Origin: Galeruca laticollis
Taxonomy: Eukaryota > Arthropoda > Insecta > Coleoptera > Chrysomelidae
NCBI GenBank assembly: GCA_963921935.1
Contig: OY998180.1
Location: 61,024,551-61,088,550, forward strand
Direction of reading: 5' to 3'
DNA: 64,000 nt
Numbering within the stretch: position 1 is the first letter of the stretch; every line of letters starts with the position of its first letter. The translations under genes and the position numbers were made by a program. Under the pieces are notes generated by a model, which searched no databases, was not told where the DNA came from, and saw nothing but the letters and a program-made list of their open reading frames with translations. Below, piece after piece: positions 42,454 through 55,410 of this stretch.

Positions 42454-45400
42454 CTGTAATGTGTTAAATGAAATAGAAGAAAAATATAAATTATCGACTG
42501 TAATCCGATAGATTTTCAAACTAACCACTAATGGTTGGGTCTAATGTCAGACCTGCAAACCTTGTAAAATGTTTCTAATACTTTAGAAAACAAGAATGTA
42601 TGGGTAATGTTGAACTAACTTACAATAGCAGAATCTAATTCACTTTATTGAAATGTCTTTAATTTTATAACCTAAAAAATTCAAACAATGAACTGTTTTA
42701 ATCATCGTAATTAATGTTTTAAGGTCTGGAATTAAGTCGGTCATTAGATATCTTCCATTCAATCAGTGTCAATACTTTATGGAGCCCCAAGATAATTTCA
42801 TCGGTCAATATCAATAACTTCTCCAAGCAAGAGTAAAAGCTAAGTTTCGTCCAATTAATATTAACAAATCAATTTGACTTGAAAGTGACTTATACAAAAT
42901 CTTTAAATTTAATTCACGAAATCACAAACTTTAATCTTCAAGTTTCTGTACGAAGTGGGAAATTTTTGAAGATTGAGTACACAATATACGAAGTCCAGAA
43001 TATTCAAACTATTGCTTGATTGGTCATTGGATCCATAGTAGAAGCTCCAAATGACAGTTGAACGTTATCAACTTATACTTTAGTACTTTCAGTTTCTTGT
43101 CCATGACAAAAACACTTATCTTCAACATGCTGATCAGGATATCCTTTCCATTTTTATCCTATTTTTATCAATTGCTGCTAAAGTATATATAAAACTTGTT
43201 ACACATGGATAACAGATGAATAATTAGTCAGTTAGTTCATCCCTGTCCAATTACAAGAAAAATCTACAATGTTACAAGGGTGGAAAGGTTAAACGAAGAT
43301 TAAACAGATATTTTAAATCACGACCTGATGCCTGAGGGATACTATATATTTGGAAAAATAAAGGAATATCTTCAGAAGGCAAGGGTGGCTTTAACATTGT
43401 TGACGTGTCTCGTATTTTTAGTATTGTGTTTGGATCATTTTCAAATGAAGACAGTGAATATTTGAGAACAATGAGTACCTAACTAATATTTAACTATAAG
43501 TGTGTAAAGGATAATGTTATTTTGAAGATGTTTGCTGTTTGGAACAAAATTTTGGAAAGTTCTTAACATTATATAATTATAGGATCCATTTAAAGTTGTT
43601 CTTTTATATACTTAATCCTTTGTACATTTGAACTGGATAGTTTCTATTGTGATCTTAAAAATCAAAATGATTTATTTTTTCTGTACTTATTTATAATTCC
43701 TAAGATGTACTCAATTTATATAACGTTTCAAACTTACTGTTTTTAATCATAATTTCTACTGAAATTATATAAGTATCAACAATTTTTATCAAAATACTCA
43801 ATATCCTTCATATATCTATAGAATTAAAAATAGGTCTAAAATATAAACTTATGGAAAAGTATCATATGTTCCTAAAATTATGCTCTTTCCTCTAGACTTG
43901 CAATTTCAAGAACTGCCGTCCAATAGTTTTGTCTAGAACGTATCATAATAAAAAATCAATAGACTGGTCTTAGGTAGCAATGTACTTGAAATCTAAATCG
44001 CTCATACTTAAATGTCATTTTGAATAATAATAAATTTATATGAAGTAAAAAAAAACAAATAGACACCTTGCTTATTCATTAGATACCCTCAATAGATAAC
44101 AGCAGATAATTATTATCTTCAAACCACTAGCTTTCAAATTTTCTTGAAAATACCTGTAGATATATTTATGACATCACTTTTTCCAATGAAAGCAAGAATA
44201 TTTTTACATGCAAAAAGAAAAATTTATTTAATTCAAGTTGACCATTTATTTGTCAAATGTGATTCAAATCTTAAAAAGTTAATAGTAGACAACATCAAAC
44301 TACTTAATATAATATAATTACTTGCTAGTCGCAAAAGCACAACTTGTTTTGGTACAAAACCATCATCAAGTAAAATTATCAATCAGTATTGTTTTCGATG
44401 ATACTGTACCGACACCATTTGCTCTTTCAACTTTCAAATTAATTATTATATTGTATGGTTTCATCTTGTGTATTAATTTATCAAATTTTCAATGGTTTTT
44501 ATGTCAAGCTCTCTATACCATGTTCTTCTCCAGTTGTTAATCCTGAATTTTTTTAATCCAATCATACAATATTGATATTTTGTGTACATATATGGAGTCC
44601 CAGAGTTGATATTTATCACTAGATAATACAGTCTTTACTAACTGCTAGCATGTATATGTTTATTAGCCACAAAGAAATATGTAACAACCACATAAGCATA
44701 CATATAATAAGATTTTAAAGATAAAGTTGGCGATAATTTTTGTATCAGTTTGAACAGTTTATATTTTGGACTTATTACTTCTATATTTAAATTTGAGTTT
44801 AAAGTAATACTACTGCAAAGTTAAGTTGATTTTTTTACAGAAAGTTTGAATCACCATGCTTATTCTCTATATTTTTTGTTACTTAATTTTTGTATATACT
44901 GAAAAGTGTTAACCATAGTTAAAGTTCTAGTCGTAGTTTCCTTATACCATTTTATAAAAACACCATTCAGTTTTTTGTGCTTAATCACTTTTATTAGATA
45001 TGATAAAGTTACCATTGTTAATTGTTAAATTTTTGTATTCAGATTTTCTATTAGATTTATTTTTATTCAACTATTCACTATTTTCACTGCCAGAGTAGTT
45101 TAGAAAATTTAAATGATCTAGTTTGCAATATGTTAACAGCATAGAGAAAGATCAATAGCAACTATTAATAAAGCAATATAAATAATATGACTAGTAATAG
45201 TTTTTCACAATAATCATGTTTAGTTTATTTAAGGAAACTTTCAATTGTTTTCAAATAAAAATTGAATATATTTATGGCTGAATGTTATAAAAAAAGTCGG
45301 ACAAGTGAAGGGATGACTTGATATTTCACTAGGACATAAAGGTAAAGGATTCAACAAACATAGTTTCATTGAAAATTAGGTATTTATCATTATTTTTGCT

Positions 45401-45789
45401 CCAGGTTATACATTTCTTAATTTATTACTAATTGAGCTCCACTGCCCTATTCTTTTTTGTGTTCTATTTTTCAGTGCCGAAGCTTATATTATGCATACTT
45501 TTAGACTTTTGGATTTAATATTGTCGCTTCTGTTGTTTTGTAATATTTTATATGTTGATATCCAGAATTAATATCTTTTTTATGTTGGAACTATTGTCTT
45601 TTCAACGCATTTTTCTAAATAATTATCCTTAGTAGTAAATAATAATGGATTAATACAATAAAAAGCATATCTCTTAGAAAAATGAAAAACGTAGGTACAT
45701 CACATTAAATCTCATACTAGTTATACTCGCAACCAGCATTACATTGATTGGTTTAGAAATAGAAAATACAGAGAAATTATTAAAATGGT
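42454..45789. other. Intergenic or 3' UTR sequence, nothing recognised
   Basis: AT-rich. Short open frames (for example 44322-44540) have no recognisable content. No array, inverted repeat or transposon protein was seen. Confidence 0.4.
45778..45789 (+). repeat. Target-site duplication, left
   Basis: TATTAAAATGGT, identical to 46018-46029, directly abutting the palindromic Penelope-derived insertion. Confidence 0.75.
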
Positions 45790-46017
45790 ATTTACTGTCT
45801 CGACCCTTACTTTGTGGAATCTACTCATATTACTGTTTTAAATGTTTCTAGATAATTCCACAATATATTGAATGAAAAGTTAAAAATTCTATGAAATTTG
45901 ACAATTGTTTCGATGATATTTAGTATCGAAACAATTGTCAAATGTCTTAGAATTTCCAAAATGTTATCAATATATTGTGAAATTATCTAGAAACATTTAG
46001 TTTCATTTAATACAGTA
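45790..46017. mobile_element. Palindromic Penelope-derived insertion, 228 bp
   Basis: The left half (ACTGTCTCGACCCTTACTTT...) is the same terminal sequence as at 20607 in the Penelope relic. The right half is its inverse: the arms AATGTTTCTAGATAATT / AATTATCTAGAAACATT, TTGACAATTGTTTCGAT / ATCGAAACAATTGTCAA and CAATATATTG pair in order around a short centre near 45915-45922. A perfect 12-bp duplication (TATTAAAATGGT) flanks it. No coding sequence is present. Confidence 0.75.
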
Positions 46018-46029
46018 TATTAAAATGGT
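46018..46029 (+). repeat. Target-site duplication, right
   Basis: TATTAAAATGGT; see the left copy at 45778-45789. Confidence 0.75.
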
Positions 46030-48137
46030 GAAAATCCGTCGTTATATTGCAGTCGTAGTCTTAATACATTCCTCATTCTCATAGGTGAATTTGTTAATAC
46101 ATCTTTCACTTTTGTAATTTTGGTCATATGAATGAAATAATATCTATAATTTGCTAAACCAAATAAGACCACTACTATGATCTATTGATTACTCGCCCCG
46201 CCTCAACAAGCTCTGGAAAATCAAGTGAATGAATAAAACCCTCCATATGATGAAGAAAAACAATTTATACTAATAATATATTGATGGATAGAATACTAAG
46301 TGCTAAAACATAATCGCCAGCAGAGAATAGCTGATTTGAATTCCACATATAAGAAGTGAACTTTACCAGTCCAATAGACATAACAGGCTAAATTTGGAAA
46401 AAAAAATTTTCATGTACAATTGTTAAGTTTATTTTTCAAGATATTGTTATCTACATTCATAGGGAACTACTGCTTCCATAATGGTATTAACTTAGAACCA
46501 ATATTTTTTAATGCATAATTGCTATGCATATTACAACAATGACATTGTAGTTTTAAATATATTCAATCTTTTTCTGTTATTAATTTCAATTTATTGTGAA
46601 AAACTCCTTAAAAATGCTAGAGCTCGACCTTTTTAAAAAAATCTATAAAGTTCGCTCATACATATCATTTTAGAATAATACGTAAGTCTAGATAAAAATA
46701 CTATTCGTAACATATTTACCTACTGTACAATGATGGGGATTTGAATATGAGCTGTACATAATATTGATTTATTTACTTAAGAATTGGGGATAAGTTAGTG
46801 CTCAATAATTGAGGGTGTTTTAATTGACATGTCACCCCCATTGACATCTTTGAGTAGACCTGGAAAAACAGTTTTATTGTATGGATTGTTATAAGTGATA
46901 CACTTAAAATCCCTTACAAAAGATTATAACACATATTGATATTGACATACTGTCTATTATTTTATTCTAAATCGTGTACTTTATTACTTTTCTGAGTCAT
47001 TCTCATTTGAAATTCAGTCTTCTTTCAATATATTAGTTTATGTATAATGAATAATCCTATTTGTTCTCTTCTTCATATGAATCTTCCTGTCAATGGAAAT
47101 TAGCAACTATTCCTGTACAGTTCCTATTATTGCTCCAACATTTTTTCATTATTTTTTTACCATGAAATTTGTTGCCCACATAGTGGCTTTCCCCCAATAA
47201 AGTTTCTCAAGTACCTTGGCCATATTTACTTGAGGCAGAAGTAACCCCTATAGATATTAAACAAACGTTTGGGTTTCACATTTGTTCACATGTAGCAAAT
47301 ATAAGAGGATGTTTATTTTTATTGTTAATATTAGGAGTTCTTTTTATTAATATTTTAATGCTACTTACTCTGTGCGAAGTCTCCTTAACTTTCACATTTT
47401 TGCTACACCAGTGGCTATTACATATCATTTTTCTTCAGAAAAAGGTACTTCTATAATAGGAAATCAATCCTTCTTATAGACAGTATTTAATTTAATCAGC
47501 ATACTAAATCATGTGCCGCTTAATTCACAGCTTTTTTTCAACAAGCATGTTATGTTACTTATTGGAGGAGTTCTGCTAACCATGGTGAACTTTAACTTGT
47601 TTTAATATCCATTTTAATTTAGATTTTTACTCCTAATACGACTTCTGTATTATTTGAATATCTTGAAAATTAAGTCATATTTTCTCTGAATAATTTATCA
47701 TGATTTTGGTATGTTATGTTTATTATTCTGTCTATTCTATAAATACAAAATAACTTTATTCACGTATATGAAGAATGTAACTGTCCAAACTAGTTTTGGT
47801 ATTGTTAAAGATAATAGCATGTCAATATTGATTTGGTTTGGTACTTTTGGAACAGTTTTAATGCTTTGCCTTTATCAAGATCCAAAAATGAGGATTTTAT
47901 GTTCTAACTGACGAATGTTTACTCGGCAAATGGGCAGTGTAGTACATAATTTTGCACAAATAGGTGTTTTTGTTTAAAGATTTGTCAATTATACAAACAA
48001 GAGGGAAAGTTATTTGGGTTCTTATTATCTGTAAAAAATATCGAGTACCTGCAGGCAGGATCATTTTCATATAAATAAGTTGTGAATATTCCCTCCTTTG
48101 TAAATAGTCGTTGTTTGTTTTTTGAAATTTTATTCTT

Positions 48138-48138
<1 letters not shown>
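46030..48138. other. Intergenic sequence, nothing recognised
   Basis: AT-rich. Open frames such as 47711-47911 are Leu/Phe-rich with no domain that I can name. Confidence 0.4.

Positions 48139-48139
<1 letters not shown>

Positions 48140-48192
<53 letters not shown>
48140..48192. repeat. (TA)n microsatellite
   Basis: Uninterrupted AT dinucleotide run of about 26 units. Confidence 0.95.
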
Positions 48193-48196
<4 letters not shown>

Positions 48197-49379
48197 ATAA
48201 ATAGAGTTCTTCTATATAAAATACAGTACATACAATGTATTGTGTAAAATTAATGTTGATATTTATAAATAAAAAGCTTATAACTTTTAATCCCTCAACT
48301 GCGTTCCTAGATAATTAATTATTAAATAATTATAATAGTTCCGCAATTTTCAAATTCAGCTTGTAAGATAGAAAGGTATATCATATTTTTAATGGAGTTA
48401 ATTATTTCAAAAATTGGCATATTGAGTTTTCTATTGTGAAGAAACTTTCACTTCAAATATTCCAATATTTTTTTCAAATATTTTTTGTAGATTGTTTCTT
48501 GCCACATCTAAAAAAAATAACCAAAAAACAATAGAAAAACTGACTAGTCACTTCCAAGTTGTGTAAAATCATAAACAATTTCAAAAGTAAATATACTTAT
48601 ACAAATGTGTGCATTTTGGTTCGTTACATAAGCTTTCATTGTCTCAGGTAGATATCAATATTCCTCCATATCCTGTAATTTTGATTATTCTTAATTATTT
48701 CGTCTAAATTCCTTTTAATCCCCATCTTTTCAAATTATTTAAATACTTTCCTAGGGACGATTGACATTATTTTCAAATTATACTTAGTTTATAGTTAGGA
48801 AGTTCAAGAGTTGGCAGTGTCCCATGTTTAAAAAAATTGGATTACCATATCCTATTGACATACAAATTAATATGTAAATCATGTTCCGATTCATTGAAGT
48901 AATTCCCTGGACTTTATATGGCAGATAAAGGAAATAGGATGCTTTAAATCTTCAATTGTAGCTGTTTGAAAATTAATTTGCTGTCTATTGTAATGTATAA
49001 ATTGTTCGCATTCATTTTTCTGTTAACCCATGTGGGAGATTAAAATTTGTGGTTAAATAGGCTAAACTCTTTTTTGTGGACTTGGGGTGAGATGCCACTT
49101 CTTGAACCATAAACATGAGGAGCCAGGAGATTGAAGGTTAGATACTATTTATCATGGGCAATTAGAGAAGTATCACCATATTGGACCAAGCATGAGCATG
49201 ATTGCAATAGTTTTTCTGCATGGTATATATCAGAACAATATGGATAATAGAGAAATGGAGTCACCTTAATTTGGTGAAAAATCATCTGAAACACATTTAA
49301 TTATTTCTACTCAGTTTTCTGTTTCCCAGCCATTTTTTAATAAAAGCCATTAAATATTAAAGTGTATCAATTGAATGTT

Positions 49380-50200
49380 TAAGTTTACATAAAAGCTTTT
49401 CGGGCTCACATCGTCGAATGCTTTGACGATATCTAGAAACACTGCTGCTGGTTTGTGCTGATTAAATTTGGTAGCTTCCATATTTTTTATGACTGTACAT
49501 AGTGGCTGTGAAGTTATTAATGCTATGAGAGTGTTTTATCTTCAAGGTGTTGCTCCAATCTAACTTCAACAATATTTTCTAAATTTCATGTTAATATTGG
49601 TAGCAGAGTCATTGGTCTGAAATGTTGGGATATGGTCCAGGGTATTTTTAAGAATTATCATGATGACCTCATTTTTTTAGCTTCCAAGAAATTAGGCATG
49701 TCTAAAGCAGAATTCATAGATTTTATGTACCTAGAGGTGAATGTGATGATACATTTTCCTTAAGAGGTTTTTTATTATTCGTGACGAGGGCTTGTTTTTT
49801 TTCAGCATTAACTATCTGAAAGTATTCCGCTTCATCCACCATTTGAACATAATTGTAATTCTATTTTCTTAATAAGTTTATTAAAACCAATCACTGATGA
49901 ATTTTTGTAATGATAATCATCATAATTAGGATTGTCATTCTCTACATACCTCACTGTTGTGTTTATCAAAGATGTTAACTTTTTCGTTGAGTGGTTCATA
50001 TCTAACATTGTGTATTTTGATAATTTACGGATTTATTACCAGAACATATTTTCTTTCTTCTCATTTATCTTTTCCTTTATGCTTATATATTAATAACTTT
50101 TGTATTCCTGTCTTAACTTTTGGATTTCTTTATTAAATTCATCTAGTTTTTGTTACTTTTCGATTATAAGAATAGATCTTGTGTTTTTGTGATCCATCTA
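49380..50200 (-). pseudogene. LINE reverse transcriptase remnant
   Basis: The minus strand reads 'NQHKPAAVFLDIVKAFDDVS' near 49430-49490, the RT block with the first catalytic Asp (FLDI.KAFD.V). Upstream are decayed pieces such as 'FRKYCWSQIGATP'-like sequence and, near 49850-50000, an 'ENDNPNYDDYHYKNSSVIGF' stretch. Stops and frameshifts are frequent. The YADD block is not preserved. Confidence 0.6.
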
Positions 50201-51445
50201 ACCCAATCAAATTTTTTGAGAGATGAGAAAAGTTTCTCTTTAACTCTAGATCAAGACAAAACTCTCAATTGATTATATTAATTGGTTTTCTGTATCAGCT
50301 TTGTGAAAATTAATATTTCTATCGAGTTATTTTAAATAACAAATCAAAAAATTGTTGCAATATTTGAAGTGTACAGTTAAATTCACTAAACTCTTTACTA
50401 GTCATAAACTCTGCACTTTTTCTGAAATCAAGATACAATCAAAAATCAACAATCTTTAGTAGTATGTCTGAAAAATCTTAACAAGTGAAAGTCTGAAGAA
50501 TGAATATTTGTAAATATACACTGAACGGTAAAGCAAATGCCTTTAATTTTTTTAATGTAAAATTTAAAGGCGATACAACAACACCAATATATATCGAATA
50601 TAATGTAAATTTGTATTTTAACAAAAAAAATGATATCTATAGGAATAAAATTTTATTGAACAATTATATATTCAAATTAAATTTTATATCTACCAGACAC
50701 TATATTACCCAAAGTGTATTTAAATATACTGTAGTAAAAGTTTATTTTAGTCAAATTAATTTCCTAAAAGTATTAAATATATAAGCTTTAAAACAAACAT
50801 ATAACAGTAAAAAAGTAGTATTTATAAGTAGAAAATTTTTGACTTTGATGAATAGAAATAAAAAATACCTATAATTTTGAAAGTTAATTCTCGAAATAAT
50901 AGGTGTTTGCTTAGTTTGTAGCTGCACAGTACCTACTTAATATATATCTATATTTACTTGTTTATAATAATTCATTAGGAGTTCAATTATTGTTACATCT
51001 ACACACTTCTGAAAACGTGTAAGTACTTTGTACACGACCACTGTACTTTAAAAATAGTTACTGCACTCAAAAAATCATCCTTTTCAATAATTAATGCAGT
51101 TACAAATCAAATTGTAATAATGATTATGTATTATTTTTCTAGCTACATAATTCTTTTTTAAAAGATAATAATTTTTGTTTTCTCCATATAACTTACACTT
51201 TACTCACATGTGTGATTATGAAGAATGATTAAATTTACTCTTACTCAAATCTCATTTTGTAACTTACTATCCTGTAATTTATTATATACTCTACTCTCTC
51301 TCTCCCTTAGATAAAATATTGTGTTTGACTCAAACAAAGATAATGGCACTAACTGGCCCAGGCGTGGTATTATAACTACTCTAGATTCCAAATCTTTGTA
51401 GTTCTAGAGATAGCTTATACCAGCACATTTACTAAACTCTTTTTA
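50201..51445. other. Intergenic sequence, nothing recognised
   Basis: AT-rich. The 94-codon open frame at 50500-50784 is Asn/Lys/Ile/Tyr-rich, as expected by chance at this composition. Confidence 0.4.
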
Positions 51446-52119
51446 TTAACCCTTTCGCTCATGAATTTTCATTTTTTTAAAGAAAAATTTGATTTTTTGT
51501 AAATCAACTATTTAATTTTTTTTGAAAATTTTTGACGTAAACATTTTTTCTGTTTTTTTTTGTTTTTAGTTTCTTTTATGTGTACATTTGTGTACATTGG
51601 TAGTCAATGGTATAAAAGATAAATTAAACCAAAAAATACTTTGAATGATATTTTGAAAAACAGTTGCTTTTTTTGTAGGGCATAGGTGAACATTACATTT
51701 TTGACATAAAATCCTTGACCTTCCATTACACCCTGGTACTTTACACCTAGATGCAAAGTATTTCTCATCAATGGATGGCAAATGGTCTAGTCTGTCTAAA
51801 CGAACTTCGGCCACCAGTGTAATATCGGGTCTTATTTTTAAACGTTTGGGCGTTGAAGGACCTGGACTATCAGCTGCTGGACGCCCCCGCTTCTTAGTAG
51901 ATGTTTTTCCCGACAAGATTAAAACCTCAGCAACATAGGCTCTAAAGTGAAGCAAATTTAGGGCATCTTCCTTAGCCACACCCAAGTTAGCAGCTTTTTT
52001 TTATATTCCAACCAGCCGCTTACGCATGCCATATATATGGCGTGAGCAAACATTCTCAGAGTCCACTTTTTAGATCTAATAAATGTCCGATAGAAGGTAA
52101 TAAGGAAATCCATCTTGTC

Positions 52120-52131
52120 AACACTCCCCAT
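52120..52131 (+). repeat. LINE target-site duplication, left
   Basis: AACACTCCCCAT, matching AACACCCCCCAT at 52978-52989 with one mismatch; part of the piggyBac transposase coding sequence (minus-strand MG-S/G-V). Confidence 0.8.
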
Positions 52132-52977
52132 TAGATTAGATTAGATTTTCACGGGGTTACAATGCACTGAAACCTAAGGTTTATTTTGCCCCCCCCCCCC
52201 TATCAGAGTTGTTCTCGTTACTACTACAGCTCGCCTTCAAGTTCCAGGATTGTAATGAACTCTAGTATTTGGAACGGCTTCAACAAGGTTATATCTTCAC
52301 TCTTACAAGATTCTTGTCCGAAGCATTTCTTGCGTTGGCTTGCAATGGCGAGGCATTCCAGAACTAGGTGATCCGGAGTTTCATCCTCCTACCCACAGAA
52401 TCTACACTCGTCAGCTTCTGCTAGACATATTCTCATAAGGTGCTTCCTAAGGCGGCAGTGTCCTGTAAGAAAGCCCGTGAGGAGATGTAGCTTATTTTTA
52501 CTGAGGTCCAAATATTTTTTGGATCTAGAAGTGTCTGAAAGACGCTCGGGAAGGAGCCTAAAGATAATGAGTATCAAGTGCCAAGCCCAAATACTCCAGC
52601 ACCTGCTCCAGTGGTGGTTTTTGAACCATCCATATACCATCTAATGGTGTTTTCTTTGAGAGTTTGGGTGGTGTATTCTCTTTCCCAGTCTCTCCTCGTA
52701 TTTAGCATCGTAGTGAAATTCTTTTCGATACTTATTTTCTTGATCATTGGGAAGATTCGCTGATGAGATGTATTTTGTTAGAGAGGACCAGGCTCCCTGA
52801 TTTTTAATACTCTCATTGCCTGAACCTTCCTTACATATTCTAAGAATTGCCTCTTGGGCAGATCTTCCTATCACCAGATGTAGAGTGAGATCTGCAATAA
52901 TCTCAAGTGCCCTAATTGGACACGTACTCATAGCTCCAGTGATGCACACACTGAACTTTGTCGAGGGTCTTCCTCGC
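52132..52977 (-). mobile_element. 5'-truncated I/R1-type LINE inserted in piggyBac
   Basis: Minus-strand frames read 'VCITGAMSTCPIRALEIIAD' and 'LVIGRSAQEAILRICKEG' (post-RT linker), then 'SKNKLHLLTGFLTGHCRLRK' and 'HLMRICLAEADECRFCG' with 'HLVLECLAIAS' in the next frame. This is the Cys/His tail of the family. It ends with the repeated tail TAATCTAATCTAAT. A 12-bp duplication with one mismatch flanks it. The RNase H core is deleted between the two parts. Confidence 0.85.
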
Positions 52978-53738
52978 AACACCCCCCATGTGAGAGTTGT
53001 AATTATTTATTACTTGTGGTTTTGAAACGTAAATATAGTCCTTATTTTTATCCCATCGTCGGCACTGATCTATCACCAATTCCCATACAATTTGACGCCA
53101 TTACAACTGGCCGGTTACCGTACCATTTTGTCATTATGACTTCCCCATCCCCGCTAATAATTTCTTCGGAACAACCTCGACCTTTTTTTTCATATCCTTA
53201 TCGGATGAGAATGGTGGATTTTTATATTTGTCTGCTCTTGCTGTGCACGTTGTATATATTTGCCTTTTTCTAAGGTACTGTAGTAAGTTATAATTCTAAA
53301 AATAGTTGTCAAAATATAACTGTACCCTAGGGTGTACCCAGAACCGAATACATCAAGTTGTTGTTGGAGAAGTTCAGTAGTAGATCCTTGATATATAATA
53401 AAATCGTACAAGATGCCACTGCTACCACACAGCGCCCCATAGTTTGGGTTTGTTTTTGACATATTGTTTGACATTTAATCTGCCCTTGAACGGACCAATC
53501 GCTCGTCCTCACACAATTTTGATTCCAATGGAAGGAAAAAGCATCTTCTCCTAATTGCATCAGACACTGGATGCACCTTCCAAAATCTGTCACTGTTGTC
53601 CGGTTTTTCGTGATTCACAGTGTACACAAATGTGTACGTGTCTTCAAAGATAACAAAAATGTACTTCCGAGAAAAAAACTGTATGTATCACTGTTAGCAC
53701 TCGCAAAACCACCTGTCATTAATTTGTTTTTATTTTTA

Positions 53739-54387
53739 GTTTTCCGCCCAACCTATCTAATACGCGAAAAAAGTATTGGTTTACCCCAAAGAAAGTTGAA
53801 ATTTTGAAAAAAAATATCTGTCATTTCTACGTTTTCCATCAAGAACAACACGCAACATGGTTTTTAGAAAAAAAATCCTGTGTGTATGTCGTCGCCGTCG
53901 TTGGCCACTTTTCGTTACAATTCTTGTTTAGCACGATACAGCCTCCGGAGTGCAACGAGTCACCAATTTTATGAATGAATATTATTCAGGACATCTCACA
54001 GATAAACCCTATTGATTTTCTGCTCATCATAGCCAGTACAACGGGTGCTATGGTACTAGAAGTACGACATTTTTGTAATTTTTTGAGAAATTTAAGTTTG
54101 TTAGCACGATACAGCCTCCGGAGTGCAACAAGTCATCAATTTTATGATTGAATATTATTCAGGACATCTCACAGATGAACCCTACTGATTTTCAGCTCCC
54201 TGGAGCCAGTACAACAGGTGCTACAGTACTTTAAGTACGACATTTTCATCCTTTTTGGAGAAATATCAGTTTGTTAGCACGATACAGCCTCCGGAGTATA
54301 TACAAGTGACCAATGTTATGATTGAATATTGTTCAGGGCATCTCACAGATGCCGAAAAGTTAGTTTTAATCCCTAAAACCATTTATT
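53739..54387 (-). mobile_element. Satellite-bearing mobile element, copy D (inverted)
   Basis: It is inverted relative to copy B: the right flank TTTCCGCCCAACCTATCTAA...GGCCACTTTTCG (53741-53930), then about two and a half monomers (landmarks TTAGCACGATACAGCCTCCG near 53928, 54100 and 54275), then the head (GTTTTAATCCCTAAAACCAT). It lies within piggyBac, where the N-terminal transposase coding region would be expected. The ends cannot be set to the base because no clear duplication is visible. Confidence 0.78.
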
Positions 54388-55410
54388 CTTTTCACTATTT
54401 CAACCACAAACAAAACACCACAATAATCTATCATATAATCTTGCACATGTTACTCAAATAATAGCCGCAACTACAGTAACAAACTTTTATATTGAAAGTC
54501 CCTAGAGGGTGGCAATAGTTACTACATGTAAAATTCTAACGTACACGAATGAGGAGACCATGATCCAAACAATAAATATCTTTCTGAATTAATATAAGGA
54601 TACTAAGAAATTGATGTACACAAATGTCTACACAGTGAGCGAAAGGGTTAAAATGTGACAAATTGTTTAAATATATTTCCGTAACTGAAATTTTGATGAA
54701 AATAATTTTGGCACACCCATACATAGGCCATGTTTCCATAACATTTATAGATGATTCAAGAATGTAGGCTCATTGTCAAAAGGGTTAATTTTAAAAACTT
54801 TGGGTACTTTTAACATGGTCCAAGTCCAACTGAAATGAGTTATTGAAGATTCTCATGGTCCTTCAAAAATAATCTGATGATATTCTGTTCACAATAAAGT
54901 CATTAACAAACGCAAATTTGTCATTAGGAGGCAGAATAAGCCAGTCCTTGTTGATAAATAATGAACACAGAGCATCAAAATACCCAAACATTGGATCCAA
55001 ATCTTGACTCAATTCTCAATTATCACTTCTTCCAAATAATGTAGTTAACAATTTTTTTATATACGATAAGGTTTGTTTACTTTTATACTGAGCACACTAC
55101 TTACTATGTTGCACATCATTTTTAGTTGTAGGCAACTCTGAACACAGTGATACGATAAACGAGTCTACTCTATAGGCAACTCTGTATACGGCTTGTTTTG
55201 ACGTTCATAAGGTTGAACTAATTCTGCGTCAAAATGTAATCTATGTAAGTACATAGTCTTATTTTACAATCGGAATTTTTCGGCTCTTCCCGCCGGCTTG
55301 GACATGAAATATTTCTGCACTAGATAGAGCAACCCTTGAAGTACACTTAGAATAGAAAACCCGAAAATTGAGAATTTTAGACATGGAATAGTTCTGCTCA
55401 AGGGGACGAT

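Larger units (their letters stand above)
51566..53593 (-). pseudogene. piggyBac transposase, C-terminal two thirds, interrupted by a LINE
   Basis: From the N-terminal side on the minus strand: 'FGRCIQCLMQLGEDAFSF' debris, 'LCGSSGILYDFIIYQGSTTE', 'FSTLEKGKYIQR'-like sequence, 'VIMTKWYGNRPVVMASNCM', then 'NYNSHMGG'-like sequence at 52990. After the LINE the frame resumes with 'GSVDKMDFLITFYRTFIRSK' and 'KWTLRMFAHAIYMACVSGWL' (52120-52010). The C-terminal Cys-rich finger follows: 'RCKVPGCNGRSRILCQKC' and 'NVHLC' (51760-51670). The order and motifs are those of the DDE transposase_IS4_7 family. The N-terminal third is missing and several frameshifts are present. Confidence 0.88.
51450..54647 (-). 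mobile_element. piggyBac element with TTAA ends and nested insertions
   Basis: The left end TTAA-CCCTTTCGCTCA (51446-51461) and the right end TGAGCGAAAGGG-TTAA (54636-54651) form inverted terminal repeats flanked by the TTAA target duplication of piggyBac. A subterminal word (TGTACA..., ACATTTGTGTACAT) is also inverted near both ends (51583 and 54616). It contains a broken transposase (-), a LINE at 52132-52977 and a satellite-bearing element at 53739-54387. Confidence 0.88.

Noticed and set aside
47160..47910. Leu/Phe-rich stretches that suggested a mitochondrial insertion
   Set aside because: No run could be matched to a mitochondrial gene with certainty; the frames are short and discontinuous.
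50500..50784. 94-codon plus-strand open frame
   Set aside because: Composition (Asn, Lys, Ile, Tyr, Phe) is that of random AT-rich sequence.
54765..54786. A second piggyBac-like end (reverse complement TTAACCCTTTTGACAATGAG)
   Set aside because: The left end at 51446 pairs better with 54636-54651 (TTAACCCTTTCGCTCA identical), so the outer motif is not the partner. It may be chance or another relic.
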